Assembly (NCBI GenBank): GCA_016793005.1
Contig: JAEUKL010000078.1
Coordinates: 1-37,294, forward strand
Origin: Rhodospirillaceae bacterium
Lineage (GTDB): Bacteria > Pseudomonadota > Alphaproteobacteria > Rhodospirillales > Rhodospirillaceae
DNA length: 37,294 bases
Direction of reading: 5' to 3'
Shown here: piece by piece, positions 31,690 through 37,294 of the stretch
Layout: the number at the start of each line of letters is the position of its first letter
How positions within the stretch are numbered: the stretch's first letter is position 1
Notes under the pieces: generated by a model
The model's input: the letters and a program-made list of their open reading frames with translations, nothing else
Databases searched by the model: none
What the model was told of the DNA's origin: nothing
Program-made: the position numbers and the translations under genes

Positions 31690-32457
31690 ATGAGTTCAGC
31701 AGCACCGGCCGCCGGCCAATCGATCATGCAGCGCGATCACAAGGTTTACACCGGCATTATCTCGTACATCTCCCACAAACCCGAGCGCATGAACCAGGAG
31801 CGCGGCCGCGAGTTCTACACACTTGTTGTTCATGGCGACGGTTCACGCACCATTACAGTTCATACCGAAATCGATGATCGCCCCAGTGTGCATCGCGATG
31901 CCGTGTACTCGCTCGATAAAGACTGGATGCCCTTGGATTGCATGATGCGGCTGACCGTGGGCGACAAGTTCATGGGTACAGGCTGGATGAAGTTCTACGA
32001 CACCTATGCCGAGTGCGAGACGTTTACCGCTACCGAAGGCCGCGTCTCGCAGCGCTATGAACTGAAAGCGCCCTTAAAGACGTTCCAGAACCATGCCATC
32101 GCCTGCGATAGCTGGCACTTCAAGCATTACGATATCAAGAAGGGCGGCATTCAGAGCATTGGGCAGATTTTGCTGTCCTCGCCCGACCATCGCGGCGCTA
32201 CGGGGCCGTTGTTCTATGCCATCAACATGGCCTTAAATTACGTCGGCAAAGAAAAAGTAACTGTGGGTGCGGGCACATTCGATGCCTACCATTTCGAATT
32301 CCCCGGCAACAAGGAACTGCCGCAAGAGCACCCGCCCTACGACATCTACACCACCGCTGATGGCGAGTTTACGTTCTTAAAAGGCGGCGTGAAGGGCTAC
32401 ATGCAGACGTATTATGAACTGATCGAGTTCAAAGACGTCACGCCGCCGAAAGTTTAA
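31690..32457 (+). CDS. Protein of unknown function, 255 aa, paralogue 1 (predicted beta-rich)
   Basis: The protein has no signal peptide or membrane span. It shares many blocks with the next gene: QRDHK near the start, HTEIDDRPSV, TVGDKFMG, ECETFT, SSPDHRGATGP, GTFDAYHFEF and TFLKGGVKGYM. Alternation of polar and hydrophobic residues in short strands suggests a beta-barrel. The GTFDAYHF plus late ADGEFTFLKG layout loosely resembles DUF3108-type proteins, an inference. No catalytic motif is evident, but the conserved Asp/Arg/His in DDRPSV and DHRGATGP look like ligand or metal contacts. The start is excellent, with GGGAGG 6 nt upstream of ATG 31690. I do not recognise the family. Confidence 0.75.
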   Translation: MSSAAPAAGQSIMQRDHKVYTGIISYISHKPERMNQERGREFYTLVVHGDGSRTITVHTEIDDRPSVHRDAVYSLDKDWMPLDCMMRLTVGDKFMGTGWMKFYDTYAECETFTATEGRVSQRYELKAPLKTFQNHAIACDSWHFKHYDIKKGGIQSIGQILLSSPDHRGATGPLFYAINMALNYVGKEKVTVGAGTFDAYHFEFPGNKELPQEHPPYDIYTTADGEFTFLKGGVKGYMQTYYELIEFKDVTPPKV

Positions 32458-32467
32458 GGATCGACAA

Positions 32468-33205
32468 ATGGCCTTGCCCGATTACCTGCAACGCGACCAC
32501 AAGATCATCCACGGCCGTATTGATTACACGTCCAACAAGCCTGATCGTCTGGGCAGCAACCGTGGCCGTGAAAAATTCACGGTCACCGTTCACAATGATG
32601 GCCGCCGATCATTGCTAGCACACACCGAGATTGACGACCGGCCCAGCGTGCTGCGCTTCGAGCAGTTGAACATGGACCCGCAGTGGCGCCCCACCGATGC
32701 GTTTGTGCGCATTACGGTGGGCGATCAGTTCCGGGGCTCGGGCTGGTTCAACTTCACCGACACGCATGTCGAGTGCGAAACCTTCACATCCGTCGAGGGG
32801 CGCATCAGCCAGAAGTTTGCCACCCAAGGCCGCGCGCCCATGTTCGGCGGTCACGCCATTGTGAACGACGGCTGGGTGACCAGCCTATTCGATCTTAAGG
32901 GCCCGAAAACGCAGCACTCGCCCAACTTTGTGGTGTCATCCACCGACCACCGCGGCGCAACGGGCCCTTATGTGGCGCCTGTCAGCATTTCCCTCACATT
33001 ACTCGCCCGTGAAAAATTAACGGTAAAAGCCGGCACATTCGATTCGTTGCATTTCAGATTCGGCGACATGGCGGGGTTATCCTCCGAACACCCGGTGTAT
33101 GAGGTCTGGGTCACGGACGACGGCAACTATACGTTCCTAAAAGGCGTCGTGGGCGGCTACATGATGACGGCCTACGAACTGGTTGAGTTGACCGACAGAA
33201 TTTAG
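32468..33205 (+). CDS. Protein of unknown function, 245 aa, paralogue 2 (predicted beta-rich)
   Basis: This is a clear paralogue of the preceding gene: YLQRDHKIIHGRIDYTSNKP, HTEIDDRPSV, TVGDQFRGSGWF, ECETFTSVEGRISQKF, SSTDHRGATGP, AGTFDSLHFRF and TFLKGVVGGYM recur in the same order. The N-terminal ten residues of paralogue 1 (AAPAAGQSIM-like) are missing, so it is shorter. The start has AAGGA 9 nt upstream of ATG 32468. It follows paralogue 1 by 10 bp and precedes the solute-binding protein by 8 bp. A heterodimer with paralogue 1, or a specialised isoform acting on the same ligand, would fit. No function is assigned. Confidence 0.75.
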   Translation: MALPDYLQRDHKIIHGRIDYTSNKPDRLGSNRGREKFTVTVHNDGRRSLLAHTEIDDRPSVLRFEQLNMDPQWRPTDAFVRITVGDQFRGSGWFNFTDTHVECETFTSVEGRISQKFATQGRAPMFGGHAIVNDGWVTSLFDLKGPKTQHSPNFVVSSTDHRGATGPYVAPVSISLTLLAREKLTVKAGTFDSLHFRFGDMAGLSSEHPVYEVWVTDDGNYTFLKGVVGGYMMTAYELVELTDRI

Positions 33206-33213
33206 GGCTGCTT

Positions 33214-34212
33214 ATGAAGTTTCTTCTCGCTGCACTGTGCTTCGCGCTTGGCTTCTCGACCGTTTCCCACGCTTTAGAAGTTACCGCCGGCGGAACCGGT
33301 GTGCGCAACACCAAGGGCGAGCAGAAATGGCTTTATTACCGCGACAAGGTCGAGGCTGCGTCAAATAACCAGATCAAGGTGAAGCTGCTGGTGTTCGGCG
33401 AATTGGGCGGCGAGGAAAACCTGGTCTCGGGCCTGCGCCGTGGCCGCGTCAACATCGCCAACTGGTCGGGCGCCGTAGCAACCACCATCGTGCCGGAACT
33501 GGCGATCCTTTACACGCCCTACCTGTTTGATGACTACGCTGAAGCCGACTTTGTGATGGATAACTTCCTGTTCCCCGCATACGCGAAGTTATTTGCCGCA
33601 AAGGACGTTCACTTTCTGTCTTGGGACGAGATCGGCTTCAGCGACGTGTGGGCGAAAACCCCCATTATCGAACCCGCTGATGCGAAAGGTAAGCGTTTCC
33701 GCATCGCTTCATCCGATGCGGCGCAACTGTTCGCAAAGTCTTTGAATGCTGACGTTATCCCCTTGGCGTTCACCGACATCGTATCATCCCTGCAAACTGG
33801 CCTGATCGAAGCCGGAGAAACGGGAGCAGTCATGTATCTGCGCACCGGCATTGCGACCGATGCCAAGCATCTCACATTGACCGATCACTCGTTCGCCACA
33901 TCCGTTATCGTCATCCGTAAGAGCTGGTTGGAGAAGCTGCCGGAATCCGAGCGCAAAATCATGACAGAGTCATGGCTGCCGATGGCGCAATCGCGCCAGT
34001 GGACGCGCGAAGAAGTGGCTGGCGACCTGGCACGCGCGAAAGACATGGGCATCACCGTCCATACGACTACGCCGGAGCAAAAAGCCCGCTGGCGTGCCGC
34101 CACCGCCCCGGTGGCCAAGCAGCTGATCGACAAAGTGGGCGGCGATGCGCAAAAGATTTGGGACATCGCCCAAGAGGGCAAGAAAGCCTACGCCGCACAA
34201 AAGGCGAAATAG
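33214..34212 (+). CDS. dctP: TRAP transporter solute-binding protein (DctP family)
   Basis: The 332-residue protein begins with a signal peptide (MKFLLAALCFALGFSTVSHA, cleavage about residue 20). The middle section AKGKRFRIASSDAAQLFAKSL (near 151-170) carries the Arg that binds the carboxylate in this family, and TDIVSSLQTGLIEAGETG (near 188-205) is the following conserved helix. It binds a carboxylate ligand in the periplasm and delivers it to DctQM. The permease genes are at 12.98-14.87 kb, not next to it. It starts 8 bp after paralogue 2 with AGGG upstream. The adjacent unknown pair suggests its ligand belongs to the same pathway. Confidence 0.9.
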   Translation: MKFLLAALCFALGFSTVSHALEVTAGGTGVRNTKGEQKWLYYRDKVEAASNNQIKVKLLVFGELGGEENLVSGLRRGRVNIANWSGAVATTIVPELAILYTPYLFDDYAEADFVMDNFLFPAYAKLFAAKDVHFLSWDEIGFSDVWAKTPIIEPADAKGKRFRIASSDAAQLFAKSLNADVIPLAFTDIVSSLQTGLIEAGETGAVMYLRTGIATDAKHLTLTDHSFATSVIVIRKSWLEKLPESERKIMTESWLPMAQSRQWTREEVAGDLARAKDMGITVHTTTPEQKARWRAATAPVAKQLIDKVGGDAQKIWDIAQEGKKAYAAQKAK

Positions 34213-34324
34213 CGCATCATCGTCCGTGCCGATAATACTGTTCAGAACAATTCGGTTGTGCGTCTAACACCATATCGGTAGTGCTGCCTCATCTTTACAC
34301 TTTGATGTGAAGGCCGAGGCCCGC

Positions 34325-35377
34325 ATGATGCTTTCAACCGCTGCGACTGAATTTTCCGTACGTATGTTTCAAGCGCAGAAAACGTATAGCGTAGCCGCAG
34401 CCTGCCCGACCTATGCGGCCATTCTTGACGGCTGCATCGACGATGTTCGCAGCGGCGGCCCGATTTGTGACTTATTACAGGGTTGGGATGGTAAGACGGA
34501 AAGCGCGTTCGCTTTAAGACTACTCGGCGCGCTGCATCGCCTCGCTTTAGATGGCAAAGCGTCCGAGCTTGCAAGATTCTTCCTCACCACCGGCGGCGCG
34601 CAAAACCCTGATCATGTCTGGCCTGTGGCGCGCGAAGCTCTTATCCGTCATCGCGATTTTATGCTGCAGTATGCGACCAGTCCGCCGCAAACCAACGAGG
34701 CCGCGCGTTCGTCAGTGCTTTGGGGCGGTTTTCTAACCATCGCTTCGCAATTCAAGCATCCGATGCGGTTACGCGAGATTGGCGCCAGCGCCGGACTGAA
34801 CCTGATGTGGGATCAATTCAGTGTGAGTAGCGGTTCATTTACTTGGGGACCGCCAAATGCCGCCTTAGCCCTGACCACGCGTTGGGAAGGGTCAGCGCCG
34901 GAACTTGCGCCCTTCACCATTTCCGACCGTGCCGCGTGTGATCGTGAGCCCATCGACATTCACAGCATTGATGGTCGCGCGCGTTTAGAGTCTTACATCT
35001 GGCCGGATCAACTGCACCGCATGGACCGCCTCCGCAAGGCGTGCGCCATTGCGCAACGCATACCATTTAGACTGGACCGCGCCGATGCCGCAGATTGGGT
35101 AACGCAAGAATTGCGCGTGCGACCGCAGGGGCAAACCACCGTGGTGTATCACTCGATTTTTCGCCAGTACTTGCCCGCCGATACTGACGCAAAACTTCAG
35201 TCCGCCATGGACGAAGCCGGCACCCGTGCCACGGACGACTCACCGCTCGCGTGGATGGCGATGGAAATTCCGAACGCCAATTCTTATCCCGACCTTACGC
35301 TGACGACATGGCCAGGTGGCGAAACTCGCAAGCTCGCGACCGCGCATCATCACGGTGATTGGATAAAGTGGTTTTAG
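34325..35377 (+). CDS. DUF2332 family protein
   Basis: The 350-residue protein matches the DUF2332 family. A central motif LREIGASAGLNLMWDQF (about 155-171) and the late segment VVYHSIFRQYLP (about 276-287) are characteristic. The LREIGASAGLN motif resembles a Rossmann-type SAM-binding loop (E/D-x-G-A/S-x-x-G), so a methyltransferase-like fold is possible, but I know of no established function. It is soluble, with no signal peptide. ATG 34325 has a GAGG 6 nt upstream; a GTG at 34307 is an alternative start. The preceding gap (34213-34324) has no clear promoter. It is convergent with the TfoX-like gene, with 1 bp between stops. Confidence 0.85.
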   Translation: MMLSTAATEFSVRMFQAQKTYSVAAACPTYAAILDGCIDDVRSGGPICDLLQGWDGKTESAFALRLLGALHRLALDGKASELARFFLTTGGAQNPDHVWPVAREALIRHRDFMLQYATSPPQTNEAARSSVLWGGFLTIASQFKHPMRLREIGASAGLNLMWDQFSVSSGSFTWGPPNAALALTTRWEGSAPELAPFTISDRAACDREPIDIHSIDGRARLESYIWPDQLHRMDRLRKACAIAQRIPFRLDRADAADWVTQELRVRPQGQTTVVYHSIFRQYLPADTDAKLQSAMDEAGTRATDDSPLAWMAMEIPNANSYPDLTLTTWPGGETRKLATAHHHGDWIKWF

Positions 35378-35378
35378 T

Positions 35379-35768
35379 TCAGCGCCGTTTCCGACGGACC
35401 AGCGCCCGAAAACGCCGGCGTGGTTTGGCAACCGATGATGCGCTGCGCTTTTTCAAGGCCGCGTCATAGGCCTTCATGGCCCACTCTTTCAGGTCATCCG
35501 GGTTTTCCAGCACGTCATCGGGCACGCGCCAGTAAGACATGCTGATGGGCTTGTTTTTCCCATCGTAGACAAACGGCTGCGATTTACGCGCTTCATAGTC
35601 GGGACGGTTGACCTCATCGACTTTGAAGAACAGCTCGTCGCTTGCGATCAACCCGAACATCACGCCTGCCTTGTAAATGCCAAAGCCGCCAAACATGGCG
35701 CGGGCGGATACGCCGCCAAAAATGGCCAGTTGATCGACAACGTAATCCTTAAATGAGGTGTCAGCCAT
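35379..35768 (-). CDS. TfoX/Sxy N-terminal domain protein
   Basis: The 129-residue protein has the TfoX N-terminal domain: DYVVDQLAIFGGVSARAMFGGFGIYKAGVMFGLIASDELFFKVD (described as residues 8-51), with the GGFGIYKAG-MFGLI core. Unlike full TfoX/Sxy, which drives competence in gammaproteobacteria, the protein lacks the C-terminal helix-hairpin-helix half. Instead it ends in a very basic tail (KPRRRFRALVRRKRR), which could bind nucleic acid. Stand-alone TfoX-N proteins are common in alphaproteobacteria and have no assigned role. It is in the same orientation as the crotonase gene, 8 bp downstream of its stop, so probably co-transcribed. Confidence 0.88.
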   Translation of the reverse strand: MADTSFKDYVVDQLAIFGGVSARAMFGGFGIYKAGVMFGLIASDELFFKVDEVNRPDYEARKSQPFVYDGKNKPISMSYWRVPDDVLENPDDLKEWAMKAYDAALKKRSASSVAKPRRRFRALVRRKRR

Positions 35769-35776
35769 GGGATGCT

Positions 35777-36559
35777 TCAGGCCGTGAATTTCGGTTTGCG
35801 CTTTTCGGCGAAGGCCGCAAAGCCCTCTTTGAAATCATCGCCTTTGAAGGCATCGACAAACAACTGGCGCGTGGCCGGGGTATCATCGGGCGCGCCATCC
35901 AAGATCATCTGCACGATCTGCTTCGTGCCGCGCGCCGAGAACTGTGACGCCGCGCAGATCTGCGCTGCATACTCGGCCACCACTGCGTCCAGATCGCCGG
36001 GGGCGACGAGGCGATCAATCAAACCGATGCGGTAAGCTTCTTCCGCATCCAGAATGCGGCCCGTGTAGAGAATGTCTTTAGCTTTGGCCGGGCCCACCGC
36101 ATCAATCAGGCGTGAGGTATCGGCCAGCGTATAGATCAGGCCCAGTTTGCCGGGCGTGATGCCCAGCTTGGCCGTCGTATCGGCAAAGCGTAAGTCGCAG
36201 CACAGTGCGACGCCGCACCCGCCGCCCACACACGCGCCCCGGATTTTCGCAATCGTCGGCTTGGCATTGCGATGAAGGCGCTTTTGCGAACGATATGTAA
36301 TGTCTGCTGTAACCTCAGCCGCCTTGGGGTCGGTGAAAGTTTGACGAAACTCGTCGATGTCGGCCCCCGCCGCGAAGGCCTGGCCCTCGCCGGTGACGAC
36401 AATCACCTTCACGGCCGGATCAGCATCGGCTGCGTCCACCAGCTCCATCAGCCGCAGCCACATGGCTTGCGACAGCGCATTGCGCTTGTCGGGGCGGTTC
36501 AAGTGGATGGTGGCCACCGCACCATCAACATCCATATACACGGCAGATTGGGAACTCAT
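35777..36559 (-). CDS. Enoyl-CoA hydratase/isomerase (crotonase) family protein, catalytic glutamates absent
   Basis: The 260-residue crotonase-fold protein has both oxyanion-hole segments, FAAGADI (62-68) and CVGGGCG (110-116). The two glutamates of classical enoyl-CoA hydratase are missing: the position after GGGC is Gly116, and the second site reads TPGKLG with Gly137. It is therefore probably not a standard hydratase; other crotonase reactions (isomerase, decarboxylase, hydrolase) use different residues. The N-terminus MSSQSAVYMDVDGAVATIHLNRPDKRNAL is typical. There is no clear ribosome binding site before ATG 36559. The TfoX-like gene follows by 8 bp. Annotation as fadB or paaG would be unjustified. 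Confidence 0.88.
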   Translation of the reverse strand: MSSQSAVYMDVDGAVATIHLNRPDKRNALSQAMWLRLMELVDAADADPAVKVIVVTGEGQAFAAGADIDEFRQTFTDPKAAEVTADITYRSQKRLHRNAKPTIAKIRGACVGGGCGVALCCDLRFADTTAKLGITPGKLGLIYTLADTSRLIDAVGPAKAKDILYTGRILDAEEAYRIGLIDRLVAPGDLDAVVAEYAAQICAASQFSARGTKQIVQMILDGAPDDTPATRQLFVDAFKGDDFKEGFAAFAEKRKPKFTA

Positions 36560-36604
36560 ACGCAGGCTTTCATTCGACCAATTTTCTCAAACTTGCGCTT
36601 TCTC

Positions 36605-36632
36605 AAATAAAGCGGCCCCGTTTTCTGCCGCC
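36605..36632 (-). terminator. Likely Rho-independent terminator of the MFS gene
   Basis: Read on the minus strand, GCGGC and GCCGC pair around a 10-nt loop and are followed by TTTATTTG. It lies 37 bp after the MFS stop, between MFS and crotonase genes. The stem is short (5 bp plus a G-U), so the call is moderate. Confidence 0.45.
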
Positions 36633-36668
36633 ATGCCCCCGTTGGCAAGCCGAAATTTGGCCGCCGGC

Positions 36669-37294
36669 TTAATTCCGCGACCACGCCTCGGCATCACGCA
36701 CCGCTGTACGGTAATGCGGCAGGCACAACGCCAGCAAAACCGCCGCCAGAAGGCCTGCCACCCCCGCCGTGATAGAGAGTGCGTATTTTAAGGCGTCGTC
36801 CGCGCCGAACCCATACTGGGTAATGCTCGCGACAATCGTCGGGCCAAGGCCAATCCCGGTCAGGTTCACCACGAACAAATACAGCGCCGACACTTGCGCG
36901 CGCATCTGATTGGGTGTGATTTCCTGAAGTGCGGCCGCTGCCGCACCGAAAGGCAGGCTGGAGAAAAACACAAATGCCGCATAAAGGCCAAGGGCAGCGA
37001 ATGGTGTGGGCATCAACGGGGCCGCGACCCCTAATGGTAACAGCGCCACGCCCGAAATAATGCCGACACGGACATTGGCGTCGGAAAGCCCGCGTTTTTT
37101 CAGTCGTTCGGCCAGAAGCCCACCCAACGGCAAACCCAACGTACCGCAGACCATCACCGCCGAGCCGAACCAGGGGCCAATCTCGGCCGGGGCCCAACCA
37201 AACGTTCGCGCAAAGAACGACGGTATCCAGGCCGCGCTGCCGCTCCACAGCATCGTCAGCATGGAAAATCCCAGAAAATGGAACCCATAAACGC
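36669..37294 (-). CDS. MFS transporter, 5' end outside window
   Basis: The frame is open to the right edge, encoding the C-terminal 207 residues or so, about half an MFS permease (six helices). Edge residues read VYGFHFLGFSMLTMLWSGS. Helix and loop pattern GPWFGSAVMVCGTLGLPLGGLLAERLKKRGL carries the degenerate motif A of the second half. ALQEITPNQMRAQVSALYLFVVNLTGIGLGPTIVA is typical of the organic-acid and sugar-phosphate/spinster-like branch (LQxxxPxxMRaqaxAxyxfvxnlxGxGlGP). The ATG at 37262 is internal. Substrate is unknown. It is followed by a terminator-like hairpin before the crotonase gene. Confidence 0.85.
   Translation of the reverse strand, partial: VYGFHFLGFSMLTMLWSGSAAWIPSFFARTFGWAPAEIGPWFGSAVMVCGTLGLPLGGLLAERLKKRGLSDANVRVGIISGVALLPLGVAAPLMPTPFAALGLYAAFVFFSSLPFGAAAAALQEITPNQMRAQVSALYLFVVNLTGIGLGPTIVASITQYGFGADDALKYALSITAGVAGLLAAVLLALCLPHYRTAVRDAEAWSRN

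Noticed and set aside
1-37294. Search by eye for mobile elements, CRISPR arrays, tRNA and defence genes
   Set aside because: No transposase, integrase, direct-repeat array, tRNA-like cloverleaf, restriction-modification or toxin gene was recognised; all gaps are under about 225 bp.

Overview
The window reads as a chromosomal segment of a free-living, heterotrophic alphaproteobacterium. The placement is an inference. It rests on moderately high GC, densely packed genes with ATGA/TGATG junctions, a rhizobial-type asparaginase, TRAP transporter genes, and small Sel1-like proteins with a CDxxAAxPxDPDR signature that I associate with alphaproteobacteria. I see no rRNA, tRNA, CRISPR array, phage gene, transposase or plasmid function. 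The first gene (minus strand) runs off the left edge and the last (minus strand) runs off the right edge.

Layout. 1-2.4 kb: a BNR/Asp-box beta-propeller gene coupled to a MoaD/ThiS-like ubiquitin-fold gene, divergent from a possible glycosyltransferase. 2.5-6.7 kb (minus): Zn-alcohol dehydrogenase, M24 (Xaa-Pro/creatinase-like) hydrolase and a ThDP-dependent enzyme, probably co-transcribed. 6.8-8.7 kb: a 46-residue membrane peptide, an EamA exporter and a divergent FkbM methyltransferase. 8.7-11.2 kb: threonine ammonia-lyase, preceded by a possible leader peptide whose stop codon lies in a hairpin loop, then a type II-like asparaginase. 11.2-12.4 kb (minus): isochorismatase-fold hydrolase and a YfcG/YghU-like GST. 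12.6-17.8 kb (plus): a small membrane protein, TRAP DctQ-DctM behind a good promoter with an inverted repeat, CstA plus YbdD, a YqaA/DedA protein and a small helical protein. 18.1-23.7 kb: two unknown integral membrane proteins flanking a five-gene minus-strand run of three tandem Sel1-like paralogues and two tandem MDR reductases. 23.7-24.9 kb: an MFS exporter.

25.1-34.2 kb (plus) is the most coherent block: SDR, PuuE-like deacetylase-fold hydrolase, MaoC hydratase, acyl-CoA dehydrogenase, PaaK-like CoA ligase and amidase, then a strong terminator, two paralogous proteins of unknown function and an orphan TRAP solute-binding protein. The enzymes would suit release of an acid from an amide or cyclic amide, CoA activation and a partial beta-oxidation, but the substrate cannot be read from the sequence. 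34.3-37.3 kb holds a DUF2332 protein, a TfoX-like protein, a crotonase lacking both usual catalytic glutamates, and a partial MFS transporter.

Taken together the genes suit uptake and breakdown of peptides, amino acids, amides and organic acids. No transcription factor is encoded in the window. Nothing proves a new defence or mobile system. The best candidates for undescribed biology are the paired unknown proteins in the catabolic block, the beta-propeller/ubiquitin-fold pair, the three Sel1-like paralogues, and the possible threonine ammonia-lyase leader.
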